64,000 nucleotides of DNA from positions 310,001 to 374,000 of the forward strand of contig JADJVE010000003.1 in NCBI GenBank assembly GCA_016716715.1, given 5' to 3'. Origin of the DNA: Acidobacteriota bacterium (GTDB lineage Bacteria > Acidobacteriota > Thermoanaerobaculia > UBA5066). Both the position numbers and the translations under genes were made by a program. Below are positions 9,851 through 24,132 of the stretch, one piece after another; within the stretch, counting starts at the first letter, position 1, and each line of letters begins with the position of its first letter. The notes beneath the pieces are model-generated. The model had not been told where the DNA came from. It saw only the letters and a program-made list of their open reading frames with translations, and did not search any database.

Positions 9851-10303
9851 ATGGCGCCCCGGGTCGACTGGCACCGCTACTTCATGAACATCGCGCACGA
9901 AGTCGCGAGCCGGGCGACGTGTCCGCGCAAGCACGTCGGCGCGGTCGTGGTGCGCGACAAGCGCATCCTCTCGACGGGCTACAACGGCTCTCTGCGCGGC
10001 CTCCCGCATTGCGACGAGGCCGGCTGCCTGATGGAGGACGGCCACTGCGTCGCGACCGTTCACGCGGAGGCGAACGCGATCCTGCAGGCCGCGATGAACG
10101 GCGTGAGGATCGAGGGCGGGGAGATCTACACGACGGCGTCGCCCTGCTGGAACTGCTTCAAGCTCATCGCGAACTCGGGCCTTTCGGCCGTGTACTTCGG
10201 GGAGTTCTACCGCGAGAAGCGCATCCACGACTACGCGGAGAAGGTGGGGATCCAGCTCGTGGACCTCTCGGCCCTTTCGACCCTTTCGCCGCCGCCCGCC
10301 TGA
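9851..10303 (+). CDS. dCMP deaminase family protein (ComEB-like)
   Basis: 150 residues. Cytidine/deoxycytidylate deaminase fold with the zinc site complete: HAEANAI (about residues 75-81; His ligand and catalytic Glu) and PCWNC (about 98-102; two Cys ligands). The N-terminus SRATCPRKHVGAVVV and the GYNGSLRG substrate loop are typical of dCMP deaminases, which convert dCMP to dUMP for dTMP synthesis in the cytosol. The usual length is 150-160 residues. Its stop (10301-10303) directly abuts the stop of the convergent PilZ gene. It stands alone, with a 34-base gap from the beta-barrel gene. Confidence 0.88.
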   Translation: MAPRVDWHRYFMNIAHEVASRATCPRKHVGAVVVRDKRILSTGYNGSLRGLPHCDEAGCLMEDGHCVATVHAEANAILQAAMNGVRIEGGEIYTTASPCWNCFKLIANSGLSAVYFGEFYREKRIHDYAEKVGIQLVDLSALSTLSPPPA

Positions 10304-10645
10304 TCAGTTGCGCCGGCGCGCGGAGCGCGCGAGAAACTCCTCGACCATCCTGGCGGCCGCCTGCGGAAGGCGGAAGAAGCGCGCCCCGAAACCCGGGCGC
10401 CCCTTCTCGGCGCGCCGCACCACGATGACCTCGCCCGTCACGATCTTCCCGCTCCGGTCGTTGGGAAGCGTGAAGCTGATCTCGAGGCGCGAGCCGACGG
10501 GCGCGGGCTCGTCCGTGGCCGTGAAGAACCCGCTCTCCGAAAGGTCCGTCAAGCGGCCCTCGGCATGGTTCCCGTCGCGCCAGAACGTGAGCTCGGCATC
10601 GAGGGGAACGCGGGGGGCGCGGGTCTTCTGAGGGACGTCGTCCAT
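10304..10645 (-). CDS. PilZ domain protein
   Basis: 113 residues, essentially one PilZ domain. The basic N-terminus with RVPLDAELTFW and the DLSESGFF motif (about residues 33-40) correspond to the RxxxR and D/NxSxxG elements that bind cyclic di-GMP; only one arginine of the first element is clear (RAPR), so binding is likely but not certain. FGARFFRL near residue 90 is the usual closing strand. PilZ proteins act as cytosolic c-di-GMP effectors. No flagellar or pilus genes are adjacent. It is convergent with the dCMP deaminase gene with no bases between the stops. Confidence 0.8.
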   Translation of the reverse strand: MDDVPQKTRAPRVPLDAELTFWRDGNHAEGRLTDLSESGFFTATDEPAPVGSRLEISFTLPNDRSGKIVTGEVIVVRRAEKGRPGFGARFFRLPQAAARMVEEFLARSARRRN

Positions 10646-10714
10646 GTGTTCAGGGGAAGTGTCGCGAACCTCCGCGAGTCTACGCGCCGAAAACGCCCGC
10701 GACTGTGCGGCCCG

Positions 10715-12613
10715 TCACCAGGTCAGGTTGAATCCCGCGAGGGCCGTTCGCCCGGGCTGCGGGACCCCCGGCACGTCCTCGTAGCGGACGTCCCCGAGGT
10801 TTTCGCCCTCGACGAAGAGCTCGAGGATGCGGCCCTGAAAGGCCTGCCACGAGAGGCGGGAGGACAGCAGCCAGACGCCGTCCGCGAAGCTCGGGCGCGA
10901 GAAGTACGTGAAGCGCGCGGTGAGCCCGAGGGAGACGGGGAGCGCGAGGCCGACGACCGCGTCGGTCTTCACGTGGAGGGGATCGAGGACGTAGCGCCCC
11001 TCGGCGGCGCCGCCGGCCGCGGCGGAGAGAGCCGCGAGGTCCGTGAAGATCCAGGCCGCCTGGACGGACAGCGTCGAAAGGAACGCCGGGCGCCCGCGTT
11101 CCCACGCCGCGGAGATCTCGATCCCGTCGGTGACGGCGGAGAGGACGTTGCGTGCGTGAAACACGGGGTCGCCGGGCGTCCGCACGAAGTCGATGAGGTT
11201 CGTCGCGTCGCGGTGGAAATACCCGGCGTCGAGGCCGACCGGCCCGGCCGCGAGCTTCACGCCCACATCGACCGACCACGCCGTCTCGGGCTCGAGGTCC
11301 GGGTTCCCGGCGGACTGCGGGTCCCTGTAATAGAGCTCCGTGAACGTCGGGACCCGGAAGCTCGTGCCGAAGGACGCGCGGAGCGTGAGGGGCGGCGCGA
11401 CGCGCACGGTCAGCCCCGCGTAGGGCGAGACGCGCGAGCCGTAGTCGCCGTACGTGTCGGCCCTCAGGCCGGCGCGGAATCCGCCGGAGCCCGGCGCGGA
11501 GGCGTTCCACGCGCGCGCGAACTCGGCGAAGACCGCGCCGCGGTTGCGGGCGTGTTCGCCGAGGTTCGACGAGGCGATGGTGTCGCGCCCGCCCTCCACG
11601 CCGGCCGCGACCGAGCCGCCGAGCGCCGCGTGGCTCACGGAAATTCGGGCCGTCGAGGTGACGGTGTCGCTGAGGTTCTCGTAGAACGACGGGTTCTCGC
11701 GGTCGAGCACGAAGTCGTCGTGGTGGGCGCGGGCGAAGACGGACGGCGTCAGCGTGAAGCCGCCGAGCGCGAGCGAGCCGCCGAGCGTCGCCGTGCGTGT
11801 GCGCGTCGACTCCTGCTGGTTCGGGAACGCCGTTCCATAGAAGGAGTACGCGCCGAAGCGGCGATCCGCGATCCCGAGGCCGAGCGTGACGGGCCCCTTC
11901 CCGGTGTCCCACCGGCTCGAAAGGCGCAGGATCTCCGTCGCGGACTCGGTGTCTTCGCGGAATCCCGCCGTCTCCGCGCGCCACCAGTCCACGCCGACGG
12001 TGACGGGCTCGGCCACGCGCACCGCGAGGCGCGCGCCTCCCTGGTCGAGGGACTGCGTCCCGTGTGCGTAGCGCCCCTCGAGCTGGACGGCCGCGCGCCC
12101 GAGGGCGCCGCCGCGCGTCACGATGTTCACGGCGCCGCCGACGGGGTTCGAGCCCCAGACGGCCGAGCCGGGGCCCGCGAGGACCTCGATGCGCTCGATC
12201 GCGGCGACGGGGACGTCGAGGTCGAAGGAGAGGTGATTGCTCTGCGGGTCGTTCACGGGCTGCCCGTCCACGAGGACGAGCGTCCCGTTGAAGTCGCCGC
12301 CGCGGATTCCGACGTCCGCCTGCACGCCGCCGGGGCCGCGCCGCCTCACGTCGACGCCGAGGACGGAGCGCAGGACGTCCGGCACCGTGTGCGCGCCCGG
12401 CAGCGCGTCGATCTCCTCGCGTGACACGACGCGGACGACGGCTGTAGGAGGCGCGTCGTCGAGGCGGCTCGAAACGACGGTGACCTCGCGGCGGACCCGC
12501 GGCGGGTCGTCCGGCTCCGGGCCGTCCTGCGCGGCGGCCCGCAGCGCGAGGCCGAGGCCGAGAGCCAGGCTGGCGCCGACCGCGCGCAGGGAGACGAAGA
12601 GAGGCGGCCTCAC
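10715..12613 (-). CDS. TonB-dependent outer-membrane receptor (BtuB-like)
   Basis: 632 residues from a GTG at 12613, chosen because it places a signal peptide (VRPPLF...ALRAAAQ) at residue 1; the open frame extends further upstream but that part overlaps the divergent gene. A TonB-box-like EVTVVSSR (about residues 44-51) precedes the plug domain: EEIDALPGAHTVPDVLRSV, GIRGGDFNGTLVLVDG, IERIEVLAGPGSAVWGS, GGAVNIVTR. The rest is a 22-stranded-type barrel ending with LTW, the usual C-terminal aromatic. The plug resembles BtuB-type receptors for cobalamin or siderophores, but no transporter genes are next to it, so the substrate is unknown. It shares a 55-base divergent intergenic region with the DUF457 gene. 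Confidence 0.88.
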   Translation of the reverse strand: MRPPLFVSLRAVGASLALGLGLALRAAAQDGPEPDDPPRVRREVTVVSSRLDDAPPTAVVRVVSREEIDALPGAHTVPDVLRSVLGVDVRRRGPGGVQADVGIRGGDFNGTLVLVDGQPVNDPQSNHLSFDLDVPVAAIERIEVLAGPGSAVWGSNPVGGAVNIVTRGGALGRAAVQLEGRYAHGTQSLDQGGARLAVRVAEPVTVGVDWWRAETAGFREDTESATEILRLSSRWDTGKGPVTLGLGIADRRFGAYSFYGTAFPNQQESTRTRTATLGGSLALGGFTLTPSVFARAHHDDFVLDRENPSFYENLSDTVTSTARISVSHAALGGSVAAGVEGGRDTIASSNLGEHARNRGAVFAEFARAWNASAPGSGGFRAGLRADTYGDYGSRVSPYAGLTVRVAPPLTLRASFGTSFRVPTFTELYYRDPQSAGNPDLEPETAWSVDVGVKLAAGPVGLDAGYFHRDATNLIDFVRTPGDPVFHARNVLSAVTDGIEISAAWERGRPAFLSTLSVQAAWIFTDLAALSAAAGGAAEGRYVLDPLHVKTDAVVGLALPVSLGLTARFTYFSRPSFADGVWLLSSRLSWQAFQGRILELFVEGENLGDVRYEDVPGVPQPGRTALAGFNLTW

Positions 12614-12668
12614 GCGGGCGAGGATAGCGAATGGCTGCGGGCCCGCCCTTTGCGGGTAAAGTCCGCCG

Positions 12669-13818
12669 GTGGACACGCTGACGCACGGGTTCGCGGGAGT
12701 GCTTCTCGCGCGGGCCCTCCCGGGGACGGGGGACGAGAGCCTCGACCGCGCCTTTGCGCGACGCGAAGCCTGGCTCGGGTTCTGTGCCGCCATGTTCCCG
12801 GACGCGGACGCGCTCGTCTCGCCGTTCTCGCCCGAGTTCTACATCACGCAGCACCGCGGCCTCACGCACTCGTTCGTCCTCCTGCCCGCTTGGGCCGTCC
12901 TGCTGGCGCTCGCCGCGGCGTCTCCGGCCGCCCGCCGCCGCGGGAGAACCCGGCAGCCCCGCGCGACGCGTGTTCCACGCGCGCCTCGCGGCCGTCTCCG
13001 GCGTCGCGGTCCTGTCGCACGTCCTCATGGACTGGATCACGTCCTGGGGGACGATGTTCTTCTCGCCCCTCGACTGGTCGCGTTTCACGCTCGACTGGGT
13101 CTTCATCCTCGACGCGATCCTCACGGGCCTCCTGCTCCTCGGCCTCGCGGGCATGTGGGCCGTCGCGTCGCGCCGCGGACTCGCGCGCTCGCGCGTCGCG
13201 GCGCGTGCCGGCCTCCTTGCGGCGACGGCCTACGTCTTCTTCTGCGGGGCGAGACACGCCGAGGCCGAACGCCTCCTCGCGCGCCTCGCGCCCTCCCCGG
13301 TTTCCCGCGCCGCCATCCCGCAGCCCGGCTCGCCCGACCGCTGGCTGCTCCTCGCCGGCGACGGGACGAACGTCTCGGCGTCCTTCGTCGACCTCGGCAA
13401 GCGCGGGCGTGAAGGGACACGCGCGGCCGGCTCCGAGGAGCTCGCGCGCACGGGCTATGCGGGCGGCCTCACGGCCATTCTCGAGCACCTCGGCGGCGTC
13501 TACCGCTCGCGCGACGACCTCCTGACACGCACGATCCCGCACGCGAACGGGCCCTTCGCCGCGCGCACCCTGGAGACGGGCGTGGCGGGCGTCTTCGGCC
13601 GCTTTGCGCGCTTCCCGGCCGCGCGCGAGGAGAACCAGGCCGACGGAAGCGTCCGCGTCGTCCTGCGCGACGTCCGGTTCGGGTATCTCGCGCCCGAGGT
13701 CGACCCGTTCACGTACGTCGTGCATTACGACGCGGCGGGCCGTCTCCTCTCCGCGGGCTTCCCGTCGGGCCGGTGGATGCGCGGCGAGGCGGCTTCGGGC
13801 GTGGGGGCGGCGCGATGA
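12669..13818 (+). pseudogene. YdjM/DUF457 family membrane-bound metal-dependent hydrolase, interrupted by a frameshift
   Basis: Starting at GTG 12669, the frame encodes MDTLTHGFAG, PDADALVSPF and HRGLTHSFVLLPAW, the N-terminal half of a YdjM-type (DUF457) integral membrane metal hydrolase. The family then continues in another frame: VSGVAVLSHVLMDWITSWGT, FTLDWVFILDAILTG and a C-terminal region of about 200 residues to the TGA at 13818. The switch lies between about 12910 and 12975, in a run of CCG/GCC triplets, and needs one surplus base. It could be a true mutation, a sequencing or assembly error, or recoding. Both halves look otherwise intact, so error or very recent mutation is likelier than old decay. 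The stop overlaps the start of the next gene (ATGA). Confidence 0.75.
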
Positions 13819-14585
13819 CGCGAATGCCGGTTCTTTTCGTGGGCCACGGGTCGCCGATGAACGCGATCGAGGACAACCCATGGAGCCGCGGCCACGCGGC
13901 GCTCGCGACCCTCGTGCCGAAGCCGCGCGCGATCCTCGCCGTCTCCGCGCACTGGGAGTCGGACGGCACGTTCACGACGCGGGACGACCCGCCCGCCACG
14001 ATTCACGATTTCGGCGGCTTCCCGGCGGCGCTCTACGCGATGCGGTATCCGGCGCCCGGCGACGCCACGCTGGCCGAACGCGCCGCGGCGCTCGCGGGAG
14101 GCTCCGCCGCGGACGGGCGCGGCCTCGACCACGGGACGTGGGCGGTGCTGCACCGGATGTACCCCGCGGCCGATGTCCCCGTCGTCCAGCTCTCCCTCGA
14201 CGTCGGGCTCGACGCCGAAGGGCACCTCGCGGCGGGGCGCGCGCTCGCGCCGCTGCGCGACGAGGAGGTCCTGATCCTCGCGAGCGGGAACCTCACGCAC
14301 GATCTCCGTGACGCGTTCTCGCGCATGCGCCGCGGCGACCGGGCGACGCCCGACTGGGCGGAGCGCTTCGACGGCGACACGGCGCGGGCGCTCGAGGCGC
14401 GCGACGGAACGTGGCTCGCGCAGGCCCTCGAGACGCCGGACGGCCGCCGGGCGCATCCGACGGCGGAGCACTGGCTGCCGATCCTCTACGCGTTCGGGGC
14501 TTCGGACGCAAAGGACGCGGCAAGCTTCCCGGTCACGGGCTTCGACCTCGGGTCGCTCTCGATGCGCTGCGTCCTCTTCACCTGA
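13815..14585 (+). CDS. ygiD: DODA-type extradiol ring-cleavage dioxygenase (YgiD/LigB family)
   Basis: 256 residues from ATG 13815, which overlaps the previous stop (ATGA). The family's metal-site histidines are present: FVGHGSPMNAI near the N-terminus, SAHWESDG (about residue 50), GLDHGTWAVL (about 115) and the C-terminal HPTAEHWLPILYA. IHDFGGFPAALY is also typical. YgiD-type enzymes open catechols such as 4,5-DOPA using a single divalent metal; the natural substrate in most bacteria is unknown. Length is normal for the family (about 260). It is convergent with the next gene, overlapping it by 8 bases. Confidence 0.88.
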   Translation: MTRMPVLFVGHGSPMNAIEDNPWSRGHAALATLVPKPRAILAVSAHWESDGTFTTRDDPPATIHDFGGFPAALYAMRYPAPGDATLAERAAALAGGSAADGRGLDHGTWAVLHRMYPAADVPVVQLSLDVGLDAEGHLAAGRALAPLRDEEVLILASGNLTHDLRDAFSRMRRGDRATPDWAERFDGDTARALEARDGTWLAQALETPDGRRAHPTAEHWLPILYAFGASDAKDAASFPVTGFDLGSLSMRCVLFT

Positions 14586-16044
14586 GCGCCTTCTCGTAGA
14601 GCTCGCGCGAGTCGATGCGCGTGAGCGTCTCGTCGTGCTTCGGGCTCGCCCCGTCGAAGTTCACGGCGTTGTAGGGCTGGCCATCCCAGCGCTCGCCCGT
14701 CGCGAGGTTCTTGGTGCCCCAGCTGTCGGAGTGATAGACCACGCCGCCCTCGACCGACGAGATCCAGTCCGACGTCCCGCGGATGTACGACGTGCGCTGG
14801 TAGTCGATGTAGTCCTGGCTGCGCTGCCGCTCGTCGTACGCGGCCTGCATCATGGAACGGATCTCCTGCGCGTTGCGCGCCACGATCGCGGCCGTCTCCT
14901 GCTGCAGCTGCCTGAGGCGCGCGAGGCCGTTCGCGACGTACTGCTTCGCCCAGGCGTCGTTCACGCGATACGAGGCGAGCATCTCGACGAACGTCGGGAG
15001 GAGGCCGCTCCACTCCTCGGCGGGCGCGCCGACGGACAGGTGGAGGAAGCTCCAGTTCGTGTCCATCCGCGAGCCGAAGGAGATCCCGAACGTGTAGCCG
15101 CGGCAGCGCCGCCCCTTCGCGGTCGACGAGTGGAGGAACTCCTCGACCGTCACCGAGCCGGCCGTGTACACGCGCGCCATTTCCCTCGCGAGGTCCGGCC
15201 GGGGGATGACGCGGTCGGCGCGCATGTCGGACGAGAGACCGGCCACCGACATGAGGAAGGGAAGTGCGCGGTGCGGCTCGAGGAGCGGCGACACGATCGT
15301 CCCCTTCGGGTGGACGCCGACGCGCGGCGTCAGGAAGTTCGCGTCCGCGACCGCGAAGCTGCGCGAGCCGGACGCGTCCGCCGCGAGGAAGTGGCCGCGG
15401 CCGAGCTCGAGGACCTGGAAGTCGCGCGGGATCGAGAACGACGCCGAGCCCTCGCGCAGCCGGTACGAGACGAGCGGGAGCGGGGCCGGTGCGGCCCGGC
15501 CGGCTGCCGCGTACGCCCCGCGCAGGATGCGCACGTTCGCGAGGACGGTGAGGAGGATGCGCCGCTCGGAGCTGAGCCGGCCGTCGCCGGCCTCGATGCT
15601 TTCCCAGAGGAACGTCCGGTCGGCGCCGCCCGAGACCCACGCGCGCATCTCGCGCCGTCCGAGGCGCGGGTGCGTGAAGCGCCCGTCGAAGACGACACGC
15701 CGCCGGTCCGGGGAGACGCGCGAGGCCGTGATGGAGAAGTCCGGGAAGCGCGCCGCGATCCCGCCCGTGAACCGGCGCACGAGCGCGGGGACGTCGTTCC
15801 CGGCCGGGCTCGTCCCGAAGAAGAGGGCCGCCTCGGACGCGCCGCCCGGAGCGGAGACCGAGACGGTCTTGAAGCCCGGCTGCTCGCCCTCCGACACTTC
15901 CCAGCCCTTCGGCGCGTAGAGCACGAACGTCGCGCTCTTCGTGACCACTTTCTGCATGGGGGGAGGCGCGGCGGCCGCGGACAGGGCAAGAATCACCCCG
16001 GCGAGCACATCCTGAATCTCGGAGCGGCGCCGGCCCGGCGCCAT
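14578..16044 (-). CDS. Exported protein of unknown function
   Basis: 488 residues. A short basic N-terminus and a hydrophobic segment (DVLAGVILALSAAAAPPP) suggest a signal peptide cleaved near residue 26. The mature part starts with a domain typical of exported proteins that tests of stress damage might resemble (FVLYAPKGWEVSEGEQPGF), but I cannot assign it to a named family with certainty. The C-terminal third has a helical Gln/Arg-rich segment (about 390-430), then a Trp/Tyr/Gly-rich end with SDWISSVEGGVVYHSDSWG. No catalytic signature is evident. It overlaps the convergent ygiD stop by 8 bases and is followed on the same strand by miaE after 23 bases upstream. Function unknown. Confidence 0.7.
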   Translation of the reverse strand: MAPGRRRSEIQDVLAGVILALSAAAAPPPMQKVVTKSATFVLYAPKGWEVSEGEQPGFKTVSVSAPGGASEAALFFGTSPAGNDVPALVRRFTGGIAARFPDFSITASRVSPDRRRVVFDGRFTHPRLGRREMRAWVSGGADRTFLWESIEAGDGRLSSERRILLTVLANVRILRGAYAAAGRAAPAPLPLVSYRLREGSASFSIPRDFQVLELGRGHFLAADASGSRSFAVADANFLTPRVGVHPKGTIVSPLLEPHRALPFLMSVAGLSSDMRADRVIPRPDLAREMARVYTAGSVTVEEFLHSSTAKGRRCRGYTFGISFGSRMDTNWSFLHLSVGAPAEEWSGLLPTFVEMLASYRVNDAWAKQYVANGLARLRQLQQETAAIVARNAQEIRSMMQAAYDERQRSQDYIDYQRTSYIRGTSDWISSVEGGVVYHSDSWGTKNLATGERWDGQPYNAVNFDGASPKHDETLTRIDSRELYEKALR

Positions 16045-16067
16045 GAAGCAAACGGATCAGTCGGGGA

Positions 16068-16667
16068 TCAGGCCGCCCCGTGGACGGCGATTTCGCGCCG
16101 GGGGACCGCCGCGAGGGCGGCAGCCTCCACGTCGAGCATCTCGTCGAGTCTCTTCTCGGTCGCCGCGTCGCCCGCGTGCGCCGCCGCGAGATCGAGGTAG
16201 ACCGGGCCGTGCCGGGCCTCGGCCTCGGCGAGCTCGCCGTAGAACTTCGCGAGGCGCGGGTCCGTGACGCGCTCGAGCAGGCGCTCGAAGCGCTCGTGGC
16301 TGCGGGCCTCGATGAGCGCGGCGACGAGGAGGAGATCGAGACCGCGGGCGGGCTCGGCCCCGCTGCGGCAGGCCGCGCGCAGCCCGGCGACGTACCAGTT
16401 GCGGCGCTTCGTGTGCAGCGGCGCGCCGTGGTGCTTCGCCTCGCGCGACGCTTTGCGGAAGTGCGTGAGCTCCTCGGCGGCGAGCGCCGAGAGCGCGTCC
16501 GCGAGGCCCGGCACGCCGGGGTAGGAGCCGACGAGCGAGAGCGCATACACGGAGGCCTGCAATTCGCAGACGGCGTGGTCGGCGAGGAACGCCGGGAGGT
16601 TCTCCGGGGCGAGGACGCGGTCGGCCCAGGCGACCGGTGTCTTCGAGCGGAGGGCGATCGCGTTCAC
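16068..16667 (-). CDS. miaE: tRNA-(ms2io6A)-hydroxylase family protein
   Basis: 199 residues from GTG 16667, which overlaps the stop of the upstream gene by 4 bases (GTGA). Ferritin-like di-iron protein: the metal ligands are seen in DHAVCELQAS (Glu), AAEELTHFRK (E and H), LIEARSHERFE and EAEARHGPVY, in the order and spacing of MiaE. MiaE hydroxylates the isopentenyl side chain of ms2i6A37 in tRNAs reading UNN codons, using oxygen, so the host is likely at least microaerobic. Length fits the family (about 190-270, short form). Neither miaA nor miaB is in the window. Confidence 0.85.
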   Translation of the reverse strand: MNAIALRSKTPVAWADRVLAPENLPAFLADHAVCELQASVYALSLVGSYPGVPGLADALSALAAEELTHFRKASREAKHHGAPLHTKRRNWYVAGLRAACRSGAEPARGLDLLLVAALIEARSHERFERLLERVTDPRLAKFYGELAEAEARHGPVYLDLAAAHAGDAATEKRLDEMLDVEAAALAAVPRREIAVHGAA

Positions 16668-17703
16668 GACCCGGGCGCCGGCTCCGCCGCGGGCTCGGAC
16701 TCGGACGTGAGCTTCGGCGACGGCGCCGTCGCGGGCGACTCGGACGCCCGCGCGAGGAACGCCGATGCGGCGCCGAGGTGCGCGGCGCGGGCGAGGATGC
16801 GGAGGAACACGACGACCTGCTGGCCGAGAACGACGAGAGCGAGGGCGGCGGCGTCCTTCCCGTCCCACACGGGCGCGAGGAGCGCCCAGAGGAGCAGGGG
16901 CAGGATGCCGAAGGCGCCGAAGAGGACTTCGAGCGCGAGCGCCCGGGCCGGCCGGCGCGCGAGGAACCCGAGTGCGGTCCCGAACGCGCCGACGAGGTTC
17001 GCCCTCCCCGCGCGTCCCATTGCCGCGCGCGTGTAGAGGACGACGAGGCGCACGAGCGCGGCGGCGACGAGGAACGCGCCGAGCCTCAGGAGGGAGAGGA
17101 GAATCGCCTCCCACTCGTAGCGCAGGTCCTCGGCCTCGTAGAGGGTGCCGGTTGCCACGTAGATCCAGCGGTACGCGGCGGCGATCCCGGCGAGCGAGAG
17201 CGCGCCGAGGAGGAGCGAGGCCGGCGCGAAACGCGCGGCGTCGGCTCCGAAGGCCGCGAGGCTGCCGCGGTCCTCTTCCGCGCCGAAGCGCCCCGCGAAG
17301 CCCCCCGCGAGGAGCGCCGCGAGCGCCGCCGCGAGGACCGCGAAGCCGGCGGCGGAGCTCGCGAGGCCGGTCGTGCTCAGGAACCCGGAGAGCGGCCTGC
17401 GTCGGCCGGCCCCGCGCTCGCCGTCGTCGCCGGTCGCGATCGCGTCCCACGCGGACAGGTCGCCGAAGACGTCCGGGCGGGCCCGCGAGATCTCGCCGTA
17501 GAACTCGAAGAGGGGCGCGTTCGCCGCGGCGAGCCGGGCCGCCCACGGGCTTTTGTCCAGCGCCTGCCGCAGCGCCGCGTTCACGGGGTGCGCGAACGCG
17601 TACGCGAGGAGGAGGTTGAAGACGAGCGCGAGGAGGAGCGCCTTCCACGTGCCGAGCGCCGAGAGGACGCCGCGCGAGGCGAGAACGAGGACGGAGTCGC
17701 GCT

Positions 17704-17707
<4 letters not shown>
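16664..17707 (-). CDS. Multi-pass inner-membrane protein of unknown function
   Basis: 347 residues from GTG 17707, overlapping the stop of the M1 peptidase gene (GTGA); an ATG 15 bases upstream (17722) is an alternative. Six or so hydrophobic segments are visible, among them ALLLALVFNLLLAYAF (about 20-35), [17 protein letters not shown] (about 115-132), FAPASLLLGALSLAGIAAA (about 160), LGAFLVAAALVRLVVLY and ILPLLLWALLAPVW. The C-terminus is a Pro/Glu/Ser-rich cytosolic-type tail. It is sandwiched between the peptidase and miaE with 4-base overlaps on both sides, so the three are co-translated. No family assigned. Confidence 0.75.
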
Positions 17708-23335
<5,628 letters not shown>

Positions 23336-23342
23336 CGCCCGT

Positions 23343-23795
23343 CTACTTCACGTTCTGGACGAGGGAATCCTGGGTCGTCGAGATCTTCGACATGATGTTC
23401 GAAAGCGTCTCGATGACCCCGCGCTTGCGGCTCTGGTAGTCCGCGAGCTTCTCCGGTGCTGCGTCCCCCGCGAGACGAGCCTCGCTGTCGAGGTCGTTCG
23501 CGACCTGATAGAGGGCCATCGCGGCGAGAAGGTCCGCCTGAACGGGCGTCAGCGGGGGCCGCGCGGCCGGGAACGCCTGGCGCGCGTCGGCGGCGACGAC
23601 GGCCCCGTCGATCCGGGGCAGGGGGCGCAGCTTCCGGGCCTCGCCGTCGACCCACGTGCGCACGGCCGGCGTCGCGGTCGCGAAGAGGCCGCTCATCCGC
23701 ATCGCGACGCCGGGTGGCGTCGGCGGCAGCGTCGGCTTCGGGGCCGGAGCCGCGGCGAACGGCAGGACGAGGGCAAGCGCGGCGAGAAGCGGCAC
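23343..23795 (-). CDS. Small exported protein of unknown function
   Basis: 150 residues. The hydrophobic N-terminus (LLAALALVLPFAAAPAP) looks like a signal peptide cleaved near residue 17, followed by a Pro/Thr-rich linker. The rest is mostly helical; the C-terminal part (DYQSRKRGVIETLSNIMSKI) could form a coiled coil. No known motif. It is convergent with the NtrC-type gene (7 bases between stops) and divergent from the small 71-residue protein gene. Function unknown. Confidence 0.6.
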   Translation of the reverse strand: MPLLAALALVLPFAAAPAPKPTLPPTPPGVAMRMSGLFATATPAVRTWVDGEARKLRPLPRIDGAVVAADARQAFPAARPPLTPVQADLLAAMALYQVANDLDSEARLAGDAAPEKLADYQSRKRGVIETLSNIMSKISTTQDSLVQNVK

Positions 23796-23905
23796 GTCGC
23801 TATCGTCCCCCCGGGACGTCCGCGCCCGCCGTGACCCAGCGCACGTTTCCGGTCAGCGCGCCGCTGCGGCTCGCGCTATCCTGTGCACTCGAAGAGGAGA
23901 GCGCC

Positions 23906-24121
23906 ATGGACGTCCCGTTGAAGGTCTACGTCACGTGCCCGATGGCCGACCTGAAGCAGGTGCCCGGGACGCTCATCGCCGTGTCCCCGCACGGGTTCTA
24001 CGAGGTGAACGTCGCCTTCGGCGCGAACACGCACCTGATCGTGGTACCCATCGACGGCACGACCCTCACGGCGCAGGAGCCCGTCCTCAGCCCGCCCGCG
24101 AGCTTCGAGGTCGAGCGGTAG
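23906..24121 (+). CDS. Small conserved-type hypothetical protein, 71 residues
   Basis: The start at ATG 23906 is supported by a strong GAGGAGA ribosome-binding site 6-12 bases upstream. No signal peptide. Residues 5-60 show a compact beta pattern (KVYVTCPMADLK, PGTLIAVSPHGFYEVNVAFG, THLIVVPIDGTTL), suggesting a small beta-barrel or OB/SH3-like domain. The promoter is probably in the 110-base divergent spacer, where GCTATCCTG just upstream resembles a -10 element. The gene is convergent with ppk (11 bases between ends). Not assigned to a family. Confidence 0.65.
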   Translation: MDVPLKVYVTCPMADLKQVPGTLIAVSPHGFYEVNVAFGANTHLIVVPIDGTTLTAQEPVLSPPASFEVER

Positions 24122-24132
24122 GAGCGCCGGAC

